Shown here one piece after another: positions 20,096 through 29,898 of a DNA stretch of 64,000 bases (its first letter is position 1; every line of letters starts with the position of its first letter). The position numbers were made by a program, and so were the translations under genes. The notes below the pieces were generated by a model that was not told the origin of the DNA, did no database searches, and saw nothing but the letters and a program-made list of their open reading frames with translations. Source of the DNA: Pseudomonas entomophila (lineage in GTDB: Bacteria > Pseudomonadota > Gammaproteobacteria > Pseudomonadales > Pseudomonadaceae). The DNA lies in assembly GCF_029478665.1 (NCBI RefSeq), contig NZ_JARPQB010000003.1, positions 1-64,000 on the forward strand. Direction: 5' to 3'.

Positions 20096-20130
20096 GACTC
20101 AATCTCGTCAGTGGAAATCGGAAACGACAC

Positions 20131-20150
20131 GGGGCTGTCATGACAGCCCC
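20131..20150. repeat. Perfect 20-bp palindrome between guaB and guaA
   Basis: GGGGCTGTCATGACAGCCCC is a fully self-complementary sequence in the 75-bp gap between the guaB stop and the guaA start. No T-tract follows on either strand, so it is not a plain terminator. It may be an mRNA-processing or stabilising hairpin, or a protein-binding site. Confidence 0.6.
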
Positions 20151-20170
20151 GCTTGCTATTGCTTGAAGCC

Positions 20171-22284
<2,114 letters not shown>

Positions 22285-22334
22285 GAACGAAACGAGCCTG
22301 CGGACAGCGATAATCGCGCAATTCTACCGCCTGC

Positions 22335-23090
22335 TCAGGCGCTCAGGTAGCGAGCGATCAACGCCAGGCCGCTGGCCAGCACCAGCCAGGTGATCAGCCG
22401 CACGAAGGCTTCGCGGGACAGTTTCAGGGTCAGCCGGCGCCCCAGCCAGGTACCTGCGAACATCACCGGTAACAGGCAGGCGGCCAGAAGCAGCAGGCTG
22501 GCATCGGCATACACCCCGGCGATCATGAACAGCGACAGGCGCACCACCGTGCTGCAACTGATCAGCGCGACTTGGGTCGCCCGCACCTGCTCCTTCGCCT
22601 CCAACCGGGCGCTCAGGTAGATCGCATACAAAAAGCCACCACTGCCGAACATGGCGCCGAACAGCCCACCCACCGTGCCCATGGGCACCGCCCAGGCGCC
22701 CGACAGACTCGCCGGCCGCACCTTCACCGCCAGGCCGTAGACCGCATAGGCGGTGACGAAGAGCCCCATCAGCAACAGCAGAACATCCGATTTCAAGTGC
22801 AGCAGGAACACCACGCCCAACGCGCAGCCCACGGCCATGAAGGGCAACAGACGCAGCAACTCGCCGTGCACCACATCCCGCCGGGACGGCAGCAGATTGC
22901 CTAAGGAGGCGACGAAATCCAGCAGGACCAGTAGCGGAACGATCCGCGACAACGGCATGAAGTGAATCAGCACAGGGCCGGCGACCAGCGCAGTGCCGAA
23001 GCCGGCAATGCCGAAGACGATATAGGCCACGGCCACGCCAAGCAGGATCGGCAGCCAGTCGAGGCCGGAGAACGACAGTTGGGCAAGCAT
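22335..23090 (-). CDS. TauE/SafE-family (DUF81) membrane exporter
   Basis: A 251-residue integral membrane protein with about eight hydrophobic segments and the repeated family signature: VAYIVFGIAGFGTALVAGPVL in the first half and VGGLFGAMFGSGGFLYAIYL in the second. Family members move sulfite, sulfoacetate or other small anions across the inner membrane. It is transcribed divergently from a LysR regulator 97 bp away, which is a likely controller. The substrate cannot be read from the sequence. Confidence 0.85.
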   Translation of the reverse strand: MLAQLSFSGLDWLPILLGVAVAYIVFGIAGFGTALVAGPVLIHFMPLSRIVPLLVLLDFVASLGNLLPSRRDVVHGELLRLLPFMAVGCALGVVFLLHLKSDVLLLLMGLFVTAYAVYGLAVKVRPASLSGAWAVPMGTVGGLFGAMFGSGGFLYAIYLSARLEAKEQVRATQVALISCSTVVRLSLFMIAGVYADASLLLLAACLLPVMFAGTWLGRRLTLKLSREAFVRLITWLVLASGLALIARYLSA

Positions 23091-23187
23091 CGCAACGACT
23101 CCTGGGAAGACACCTGCAGGTTAGCCAGTCGTCAGCCATGCCGACTAATATGCCTTTGCGCCACAAGCCATCTTAAAAAGGCATGAC

Positions 23188-24066
23188 ATGACTTCGATCC
23201 GCCAACTGCGCTACTTCGTCGAAATCGCCGAGAGCGGCAGCTTCAGTGCCGCCGCCGAGCGGCTGTACATCGCCCAATCGGCCCTCAGCCGGCAGATCAA
23301 GGAGCTTGAACAGCAGTTGGCAACGCCCCTGTTCGAGCGCACTGCCCGCCAGCCACGGCTGACCGCTGCCGGGCTGGCATTTCTCGACCGGGCGCGGCGC
23401 CTGCTGGCCGACCTGGACAAGGCCGAGCGCCTGGCTCGTGAAGTCGGCCAAGGCTTGCGCGGCAGCCTGCGCCTGAACCACTCCAGTACCGTGCCGTTGA
23501 CCGGGCAACTGCTTGAGCGGCTCGGCGGTTACCTGGGCGACAACCCCGGCGTTTCCCTGGAAATCGCCCAGCAATCTTCGGAAGCGCAACTGGAAGATAT
23601 CGCCGAGGGGCGCCTGGAGATCGGCCTGTTGCGCCTGCCCGTGCTGCGCCAGCATGAGGGCGTGGTGTTGCACGCTTTGTTCGATGAGCCGTTGCTGCTG
23701 GCGGTGGCCGCCCAACATTCATTGGCATCCGAAACCAGCGTGAGGTTGGAGCAACTGCGTGAAGAGCGCTTCATCTCCATTCCTCATCGGCAACGGGGCG
23801 GCCTGAGCTATCTGTCGGCGTCGCTGTGCATGAGCGCAGGGTTCTTCCCCCGGGCCGCGCAGGTGGTGTCACGCAAGACCACGCAGTTGCAGCTGATTCA
23901 GGCGGGGTTCGGGGTGGCGTTGCTGCCGGCGAGCATGCGCGAGATCGCGCCGGCGTCGGTGTGCTTCGTACCACTGGTCGAAGCTTGTCAGAGCACCGTG
24001 GCGCTGGCCTGCCGGCGGGATGCCGGGGACCTGGTGCGACAGTTCGTGATGGCGATGCGCAACTGA
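23188..24066 (+). CDS. LysR-family transcriptional regulator
   Basis: A 292-residue LysR protein. Residues 1-60 are the winged helix (IRQLRYFVEIAESGSFSAAAERL, then IAQSALSRQIKELEQQL). The rest is a two-lobed periplasmic-binding-like effector domain. It is divergent from the TauE/SafE exporter gene, so control of that gene and of itself from the shared 97-bp region is the simplest inference. Effector unknown. Confidence 0.87.
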   Translation: MTSIRQLRYFVEIAESGSFSAAAERLYIAQSALSRQIKELEQQLATPLFERTARQPRLTAAGLAFLDRARRLLADLDKAERLAREVGQGLRGSLRLNHSSTVPLTGQLLERLGGYLGDNPGVSLEIAQQSSEAQLEDIAEGRLEIGLLRLPVLRQHEGVVLHALFDEPLLLAVAAQHSLASETSVRLEQLREERFISIPHRQRGGLSYLSASLCMSAGFFPRAAQVVSRKTTQLQLIQAGFGVALLPASMREIAPASVCFVPLVEACQSTVALACRRDAGDLVRQFVMAMRN

Positions 24067-24074
24067 ATGCCCTT

Positions 24075-24097
24075 TCGCCAGCAAGGCTGGCTCCTAC
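24075..24097. repeat. Half REP element
   Basis: TTCGCCAGCAAGGCTGGCTCCTAC follows the LysR stop closely. It is one arm of the Pseudomonas REP type seen as a full pair near 59.8 kb. Confidence 0.5.
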
Positions 24098-24169
24098 GGC
24101 GGACAAGGGCGCGCACTCCGTGACTGGCTAACACAGACAACCCCGTCCATGTCCTTTATGATGCCCGCC

Positions 24170-25549
24170 ATGATCAAAGACCCCTTCGAACGACTTGGCC
24201 TGGACCGCGAGGTCCTCACCGTCAGCCAGCTCAACGGCCGCGCCCGCGTGCTGCTGGAGGATGTGTTCCGCAGTGTCTGGGTGGAAGGCGAGATATCCAA
24301 CCTCGCCCGCCCGGCCTCCGGGCACATGTACTTCACCCTCAAGGACAGCGGCGCGCAGATCCGTTGCGCGCTGTTCCGGCAGAACGCCCTGCGCGTGCGC
24401 CAGGCCCTGCGCGACGGCCTGGCGGTGCGGGTGCGTGGCAAGGTCTCGCTGTTCGAAGGCCGCGGCGACTACCAACTGATCCTCGACACCGTCGAGCCCG
24501 CCGGCGATGGCGCCCTGCGCCTGGCCTTCGAAGCATTGAAGGAAAAACTCGGCGCCGAGGGGTTGTTCAGCACCGAGCGCAAGCGGCCGCTACCCGCGCA
24601 CCCGCAGCGCATCGGCATCATCACCTCGCCCACCGGCGCGGTGATCCGCGACATCATCAGTGTGTTCCGCCGCCGCGCGCCGCAGGTCGAACTTAATCTG
24701 ATCCCCACCGCCGTGCAGGGTCGCGAGGCCATCAGCCAGATCGTCCGTGCCCTGCAGATGGCCGACCGGCAAGGCTTCGACGCACTGATCCTGGCCCGTG
24801 GCGGCGGCTCGCTGGAGGACCTCTGGTGCTTCAACGAAGAAGCCGTGGCCCGCGCCGTGGCCGCCTGCGCCACGCCGATCGTCAGCGCCGTGGGCCATGA
24901 GACCGATGTGTCGATCAGCGATTTCGTCGCCGATGTGCGCGCCCCCACGCCGTCCGCCGCCGCCGAACTGCTCGCTCCCGACAGCAGCGGCCTGCAGCAG
25001 CGCCTCGACAGCCTGCAGCGGCGGCTGCTGCTGCGCATGCAGAGCCGCCTGGCTCACGACCGCTTGCGTGTCGAGGGCCTGGCCCGGCGCCTGCGCCACC
25101 CCGGCGAACGTCTGCGCCAGCAGGCCCAGCGCCTGGACGACCTGGACATGCGCCTGCGCCGTGCCTTCGCGCTCAACATGAACCAGCGCCACGAGCGCCT
25201 CGGCCGCCTGGACACACGCCTGGCCGCGCAACACCCCGGGCGCAGCCTGAAACTGCTGAAGCAGCGCCTGGACAGCCTCGCCGAACGCCTGCCCAAGGCC
25301 ATGCGCGACGTGCTCAAGGACCGCCGCCAGCGCTTCCAGGCGCAGCTGCAGACCTTGCAGGTAGTCAGCCCACTGGCCACCCTCGCCCGCGGCTACAGCA
25401 TCCTGCTCGACGAACACGGCCAGGCCATCCGCAGCGCCGCCCAGACTCACAACGGCCAGCGCCTGACCGCCCGCCTCAATGAAGGCGAGCTCAAGGTGCG
25501 GGTCGAGGACAACCACCAGACCCCGGTCACCCTCTCGCTACTGGACTGA
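24170..25549 (+). CDS. xseA: Exodeoxyribonuclease VII large subunit
   Basis: A 459-residue nuclease subunit that, with XseB, degrades single-stranded DNA. It has an N-terminal OB-fold (VSQLNGRARVLLEDVFRSVW...GHMYFTLKDSGAQIRCALF), a central catalytic core (GIITSPTGAVIRDI; ARGGGSLEDLWCFNEE; VGHETDVSISDFVAD), a long coiled coil and a C-terminal segment with ARGYSILLDEHG. The ATG at 24170 gives family length; an in-frame ATG at 24149 is a weaker alternative. It is followed 3 bp later by an M23 peptidase gene. Confidence 0.95.
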   Translation: MIKDPFERLGLDREVLTVSQLNGRARVLLEDVFRSVWVEGEISNLARPASGHMYFTLKDSGAQIRCALFRQNALRVRQALRDGLAVRVRGKVSLFEGRGDYQLILDTVEPAGDGALRLAFEALKEKLGAEGLFSTERKRPLPAHPQRIGIITSPTGAVIRDIISVFRRRAPQVELNLIPTAVQGREAISQIVRALQMADRQGFDALILARGGGSLEDLWCFNEEAVARAVAACATPIVSAVGHETDVSISDFVADVRAPTPSAAAELLAPDSSGLQQRLDSLQRRLLLRMQSRLAHDRLRVEGLARRLRHPGERLRQQAQRLDDLDMRLRRAFALNMNQRHERLGRLDTRLAAQHPGRSLKLLKQRLDSLAERLPKAMRDVLKDRRQRFQAQLQTLQVVSPLATLARGYSILLDEHGQAIRSAAQTHNGQRLTARLNEGELKVRVEDNHQTPVTLSLLD

Positions 25550-25552
25550 CAC

Positions 25553-26380
25553 ATGCCCCGCCTGTTCGCGCCCCTGCTCGCCCTCGCCCTGCTGCTGCCG
25601 CTCACCACGGCCCAGGCCAGCTACATCACCCGCACCCTCGACAAGCCGGTGCCCGGCGGTGTGGCCGTGGTCAACCTGGGGCCATCCGCCAGCGCGCCGA
25701 GCGCGCGCTTCGACGGCAAGCCGGTGCTGGTGGTCAGGGAACAGGACAACTGGCTGGCCATCGTCGGCATCCCGCTGACCCAGAAGCCGGGCGCCGCCGT
25801 GCTGACCCAGGACGGGCGCAACATACCCTTCAGCGTGGGCAGCAAGAAGTATCCCGAGCAGCACATCACCCTGAAGAACAAACGCCAGGTCAACCCTGAG
25901 CCCCAGGACCTCAAGCGCATCGACCGCGAGCTGGCCGAGCAGATCAAGGCCTATCGCAGCTTCAGCCCGGCCGTGCCCAGCAACCTGGTCCTCGACAAGC
26001 CGGTCAACGGCCCGCTCTCGAGCAAGTTCGGCGTGCGCCGGTTCTTCAATGGCGAGGAGCGCAACCCCCATGCCGGCCTGGATTTCGCCGTGCCCGCAGG
26101 CACGCCGATCAAGACCCCGGCCAACGGCAAGGTGATCCTGGTAGGTGACTACTTCTTCAATGGCAACACCGTGTTCGTCGACCATGGCCAGGGGTTCATC
26201 AGCATGTTCTGCCACATGTCGAAGATCGATGTGAAACCGGGGCAGGTGCTGCGCCGGGGCGAGGTGGTCGGGCGCGTGGGCTCGACCGGGCGAGCGACCG
26301 GGCCGCACATGCACTGGAACGTCAGCCTGAACGATGCGCGAGTCGATCCGGCGATTTTCATTGGCGCGTTCCAACCCTGA
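25553..26380 (+). CDS. M23-family (LytM) peptidase, secreted
   Basis: A 275-residue protein with a cleavable signal peptide (about residues 1-22, ending TTAQA). Its C-terminal LytM domain has the zinc motif NPHAGLDFAVPAGTPI (HxxxD) and the matching GPHMHWNVSL (HxH) intact, so it is probably an active peptidoglycan endopeptidase in the periplasm rather than a degenerate activator. It starts 3 bp after xseA. A REP pair follows the stop. Confidence 0.9.
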   Translation: MPRLFAPLLALALLLPLTTAQASYITRTLDKPVPGGVAVVNLGPSASAPSARFDGKPVLVVREQDNWLAIVGIPLTQKPGAAVLTQDGRNIPFSVGSKKYPEQHITLKNKRQVNPEPQDLKRIDRELAEQIKAYRSFSPAVPSNLVLDKPVNGPLSSKFGVRRFFNGEERNPHAGLDFAVPAGTPIKTPANGKVILVGDYFFNGNTVFVDHGQGFISMFCHMSKIDVKPGQVLRRGEVVGRVGSTGRATGPHMHWNVSLNDARVDPAIFIGAFQP

Positions 26381-26397
26381 AGCCGAGTCGTGCCTTA

Positions 26398-26467
26398 CGC
26401 GGGCAAGCCCGCTTCCACAGGCATTTGAAGGCAGCGCTGCCCCTGTGGGAGCGGGTTTACCCGCAAA
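26398..26467. repeat. REP inverted repeat pair (imperfect)
   Basis: GCGGGCAAGCCCGCTTCCACAG and CTGTGGGAGCGGGTTTACCCGC face each other between the M23 peptidase gene and leuA. The arms differ at a few positions. Other contents of this 406-bp gap are the hairpin at 26564-26579 and the candidate leader ORF at 26639. Confidence 0.75.
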
Positions 26468-26563
26468 GAAGACAGCACAGGCCAATTGGTTTGCGCGTTC
26501 AAATAATCCAGCGCAATACAGAAAGCACAAAGCCAACAAAGCAGCCATAAAATCTCGCCTTTT

Positions 26564-26579
26564 ATGCTTTTTTAAGCAT
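26564..26579. other. Short perfect hairpin upstream of leuA
   Basis: ATGCTT and AAGCAT pair around a TTTT loop in an AT-rich stretch that stands out from the surrounding high-GC sequence. It is probably in the leuA promoter region; its role is unclear. Confidence 0.35.
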
Positions 26580-26638
26580 TCCTCTCAATTTTCTCGCAAT
26601 GCTTGCCATCCCCCAACCCACTGGTTAGGGTTGAGCAC

Positions 26639-26710
26639 ATGAACATCTTCAGCACCCTGCTCCGACAACACCGCAGCCTCTGCCTGGTCAGCGCCCGACT
26701 ACCAGGGTGA
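26639..26710 (+). CDS. Candidate leader peptide upstream of leuA
   Basis: A 23-codon ORF ([16 protein letters not shown], then VSARLPG) starting at 26639 and ending 77 bp before leuA. Five of 23 residues are leucine, including a Leu-Leu pair. Its 3' end overlaps a hairpin made by CCTGGT (26683-26688) and ACCAGG (26701-26706). A ribosome stalled at the leucine codons could alter that structure, as in amino-acid attenuators, but there is no classic terminator between the hairpin and leuA. The ORF is too small for codon statistics to help. Confidence 0.4.
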   Translation: MNIFSTLLRQHRSLCLVSARLPG

Positions 26711-26786
26711 ATCGCGTCGCCTCGCCTTTTTCTCTTGTTTACGTTTGGCAGGCCCGATCACGGCCGCACATAAAAGGATTGCTTCC

Positions 26787-28460
26787 ATGACCATGCTCAA
26801 AGACCCATCGAAGAAATACCGCGCGTTCCCGACCATCGACCTGCCCGACCGTACCTGGCCGTCGAAGACCATCACCCAGGCACCGATCTGGTGCAGCTCC
26901 GACCTGCGTGATGGCAACCAGTCGCTGATCGAGCCGATGGACGCGGAGAAGAAGCTGCGGTTCTGGAAGACCCTGGTGCAGGTGGGCGTGAAGGAAATCG
27001 AAGCCTCGTTCCCGTCGGCCTCGCAGACCGACTTCGACTTCGTGCGCTCGCTTATCGAAGACGGCCACATCCCGGACGACACCACCATCCAGGTGCTCAC
27101 CCAGGCCCGTGAAGACCTGATCGCCCGTACCTTCGAGTCCCTGCGCGGCGCCAAGAAGGCCATCGTCCACCTGTACAACGCCACGTGCCCGTCGTTCCGC
27201 CGCATCGTCTTCAACCAGGACAAGCAGGGCGTGAAGGACATCGCGGTCAACGCCGCCAAGCTGTTCGTCAAGTACGCCGCCCAGCAGCCGGAAACGCAGT
27301 GGACCTTCCAGTACTCGCCGGAGACCTTCAGCGCCACTGAGCTGGAGTTCGCCAAAGAGGTGTGCGACGCGGTGATCGAGGTGTGGAACCCAACGCCTGA
27401 ACACAAGGTCATCCTCAACCTGCCGGCCACCGTCGAAGTCGCCACCCCCAATGTCTACGCCGACCAGATCGAATGGTTCTGCCGCAACGTCAACCGCCGC
27501 GACAGCGTGATCATCAGCCTGCACACCCACAACGACCGTGGCACCGGCATCGCCGCCACCGAGCTGGGCCTGATGGCCGGCGCCGACCGCGCCGAAGGCT
27601 GCCTGTTCGGCAACGGCGAGCGCACCGGCAACGTCGACCTGGTCACACTCGCCCTGAACCTCTACACCCAGGGCATCGACCCGCAGTTGGACTTCTCCGA
27701 CATCGATGGCGTGCGCAAGGTCGTCGAGGAGTGCAACCAGTTGCCAGTTCACCCACGCCACCCCTACGTCGGCGACCTGGTCCACACCGCCTTCTCCGGC
27801 TCGCACCAGGACGCCATCCGCAAGGGCTTCGCCAAGCAGCAGGAAGGCGAACTGTGGGAAGTACCGTACCTGCCGATCGACCCGGCCGACATCGGCCGCA
27901 GCTACGAGGCGGTGATCCGCGTCAACAGCCAGTCGGGCAAGGGCGGCATCACCTACCTGCTTGAGCAGGAGTACGGCATCAGCCTGCCACGCCGCATGCA
28001 GATCGAGTTCAGCCAGGTGGTGCAGGGCGAGACCGACCGTCTCGGCCTGGAAATGACCGCCGAGCAGATCTACAAGCTGTTGCAGAAGGAATACCTGCAA
28101 GCCAACGCACCGTACGCGTTGGTCAGCCACCGCCTGCAGGAAGAGAACGGCAGCAGCCACGTGCAGGTGGAAGTCTCCGGTGAAGGCGAGACCACCCTGC
28201 ACTGGCATGGCAAGGGCAACGGCGCCCTGGAAGCGCTGGTGGCCGGCTTGCCGGTCAATGTGGAGATCATGGACTACAACGAGCACGCCATCGGTGCCGG
28301 CACCAATGCCAAGGCGGCGGCCTACATCGAACTGCGTGTGGCCGGTGGCCGTCCGGTGCATGGGGTGGGGATCGACGAGAACATCACCACCGCCAGCTTC
28401 AAGGCCTTGTTCAGCGCGCTGAACCGGTCGTTGAGCCAGCAGCAGGCCAAAGCGGCCTGA
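26787..28460 (+). CDS. leuA: 2-isopropylmalate synthase
   Basis: A 557-residue enzyme, the first committed step of leucine synthesis (acetyl-CoA plus 2-oxoisovalerate). The HMGL-like barrel has [15 protein letters not shown] (metal Asp), the [11 protein letters not shown] metal-binding histidines and the [12 protein letters not shown] loop. A LeuA dimerisation and allosteric domain follows from about residue 430. The ATG at 26787 gives the normal length of the Pseudomonas-type enzyme. A strong terminator lies after the stop. Feedback inhibition by leucine is expected from the family. Confidence 0.96.
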   Translation: MTMLKDPSKKYRAFPTIDLPDRTWPSKTITQAPIWCSSDLRDGNQSLIEPMDAEKKLRFWKTLVQVGVKEIEASFPSASQTDFDFVRSLIEDGHIPDDTTIQVLTQAREDLIARTFESLRGAKKAIVHLYNATCPSFRRIVFNQDKQGVKDIAVNAAKLFVKYAAQQPETQWTFQYSPETFSATELEFAKEVCDAVIEVWNPTPEHKVILNLPATVEVATPNVYADQIEWFCRNVNRRDSVIISLHTHNDRGTGIAATELGLMAGADRAEGCLFGNGERTGNVDLVTLALNLYTQGIDPQLDFSDIDGVRKVVEECNQLPVHPRHPYVGDLVHTAFSGSHQDAIRKGFAKQQEGELWEVPYLPIDPADIGRSYEAVIRVNSQSGKGGITYLLEQEYGISLPRRMQIEFSQVVQGETDRLGLEMTAEQIYKLLQKEYLQANAPYALVSHRLQEENGSSHVQVEVSGEGETTLHWHGKGNGALEALVAGLPVNVEIMDYNEHAIGAGTNAKAAAYIELRVAGGRPVHGVGIDENITTASFKALFSALNRSLSQQQAKAA

Positions 28461-28479
28461 TGCGCTGATCGACCCGAAG

Positions 28480-28504
28480 AGCCCGCAGAGATGCGGGCTT
28501 TTTT
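28480..28504 (+). terminator. Rho-independent terminator of leuA
   Basis: AGCCCGC (28480-28486), loop AGAGAT, GCGGGCT (28493-28499) and six T residues form a textbook terminator 20 bp after the leuA stop. It separates leuA from the accessory operon that follows. Confidence 0.9.
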
Positions 28505-28568
28505 GTGCGCGCTGGACGGGATCAACAGGCTGCAGAGAGCGAGCCATCATTTGGCCGTTATTCATGGG

Positions 28569-28574
28569 TATACT
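28569..28574 (+). promoter_or_regulatory. Possible -10 box of the six-gene accessory operon
   Basis: TATACT lies 35 bp before the ATG at 28609 and is preceded by TGGG. TTGGCC at 28551-28556 is too close (12-bp spacer) to be a standard -35. The gap between the leuA terminator and this point is the only place for an operon promoter. Confidence 0.3.
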
Positions 28575-28588
28575 GCACGACCCCTCTC

Positions 28589-28631
28589 CCACTCATGCAA
28601 GGAGCACCATGAGCTATTGCCTGGCGCGCGC
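28589..28631 (+). repeat. Duplicated gene-start region (copy of 31279-31321)
   Basis: These 43 bases match 31279-31321 at 35 positions by my count. The match covers about 20 bases before the ATG, including the AAGGA ribosome-binding site, and about 8 codons. At 31279-31321 the sequence is the start of the TelA-like gene. Similarity ends abruptly on both sides. It looks like the remnant of a lost first copy of that gene. Confidence 0.6.
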
Positions 28632-28665
28632 ACCGCGCCACCGCCCCCTGGAATGCAATCGATGA
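28609..28665 (+). CDS. 18-codon ORF, likely remnant or coupling leader
   Basis: The peptide MSYCLARAPRHRPLECNR starts at 28609 behind AAGGAGCACC, the best ribosome-binding site in the operon. Its TGA overlaps the ATG of the next gene as ATGA (28662-28665), so terminating ribosomes could restart on the membrane-protein gene. Its first residues (MSYCLARA) resemble the start of the TelA-like protein (MSQYLERA). I read it as the surviving 5' end of a deleted gene that now serves as a leader. A sequencing or real frameshift fusing it to the next gene is an alternative. Confidence 0.5.
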   Translation: MSYCLARAPRHRPLECNR

Positions 28666-29894
28666 GCATCCCATTGAGTGAACGGATCGGTGCCATGGGG
28701 CTGGTTGACCAACTGCGTCATCGCGAAATGGCCATCCAGGAGCACCTTGACTTACCTCGGCGCCGCGCCGAAGTGGCCGAAGGCATTCGTACTTACTACC
28801 AGAGCCATGGCATCGCCTTCGACGAAGCAACGGTCGAGGAAGGCGTACACCAGTTCTTCGCACGACGCCTCGAGTTCCAAGCGCCTGCCCTGGGCTTCAC
28901 GCAGCGCCTGCTGGCTCGTCTGGCCATGGCCTACCGACCGCTTCTCAAAGGCGTGGCTTACAGTGTGCTTTTGATTGCACTGGGCCTGGGCACACGCTTT
29001 CTGGTGGAGAGTGGATTAAACATTCGGGCGGGCCTGAGCGCCGATCAACTGGCCATCGACGTCCAACTGCTGCAGATGGATCTAGCCAAGCAGCGCCAGC
29101 GTCTGGAGCAATCCAAGGCTCGCCAGGCACGCCAACCGGTTCCAGTGGTGGCGGACCTGCTCGTCAAGATCGAGCGTGTGCTGCCCAGCCCCAGCCAATC
29201 ATTGAATGTCGCGCGACCCGATCCGATCACCCGCGACAACCGCGCCACCTTGAATGCTCGAATCGAACAAGCGTACTTCGTGTTGGCCGGCGCGCAAAAC
29301 AACCTGGCAAAGGCCAGAAAACGACTCAACCGCGTGGAGCACCTCTACATCAGCCTCGACCGGCAGCAGCAACTGCACAATCGCCTGAATGCCATGCCGC
29401 TGCCCAAGACCGATCATGAGCAACTGGCCGACTGGCTCAACCTTGCCGGTGAAGACATCGCCAAGCTGCAACTGGAAAAGGCCGACTCCACCCTCGACGC
29501 AGTGAAGGACTACCTGATTTACGCCGCAGAACCCCTGACCATCGAGCTGGTCGATCGCCCCGGCATCAAGTCGGGCGTGGAGCGCTGTTACGAAAATTCC
29601 GGCTGCAATCCGAACAGCACGCGAGGCAAAAGCTGGTACCTGATCGTCGAACCCTTCGACGCTGCCGGCAAGCAGACATGGGTGCCGGTGACCAGCGTGG
29701 AGACCGGCAAGACCCGCTGGGCCGATCGTTTTGGTGTGCGCGTCAGCTACGACGAGTACCTGCGTGTCCGGCAGGACAAGCTAGAAGATGGCCATATCAG
29801 CCAACGCCTGATTGGCAGAAAACCGGTGAACAGCCTGAGCATGCACTTCAGCCAGAGCACCAATGCCACCCCTGACATGATTCTGGAATGGTGA
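28662..29894 (+). CDS. DUF6384-like single-span membrane protein (paralogue 1)
   Basis: A 410-residue protein of unknown function. Residues 1-75 form a conserved domain (GAMGLVDQLRHREMAIQEHL, LPRRRAEVAEGIRTYYQSHG, FFARRLEFQAP) shared with the genes at 32438 and 33483. One membrane helix lies at about 95-115. A coiled coil covers about 130-160 and 215-240. The C-terminal domain of about 130 residues contains GVERCYENSGC, IGRKPVNSLSMHF and a probable disulfide pair matched in paralogue 2. A cytoplasmic N-terminus and periplasmic C-terminus are inferred. I believe this is the family named DUF6384 but could not check. The next gene starts 4 bp after the stop. Confidence 0.7.
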   Translation: MSIPLSERIGAMGLVDQLRHREMAIQEHLDLPRRRAEVAEGIRTYYQSHGIAFDEATVEEGVHQFFARRLEFQAPALGFTQRLLARLAMAYRPLLKGVAYSVLLIALGLGTRFLVESGLNIRAGLSADQLAIDVQLLQMDLAKQRQRLEQSKARQARQPVPVVADLLVKIERVLPSPSQSLNVARPDPITRDNRATLNARIEQAYFVLAGAQNNLAKARKRLNRVEHLYISLDRQQQLHNRLNAMPLPKTDHEQLADWLNLAGEDIAKLQLEKADSTLDAVKDYLIYAAEPLTIELVDRPGIKSGVERCYENSGCNPNSTRGKSWYLIVEPFDAAGKQTWVPVTSVETGKTRWADRFGVRVSYDEYLRVRQDKLEDGHISQRLIGRKPVNSLSMHFSQSTNATPDMILEW

Positions 29895-29898
29895 TGCC

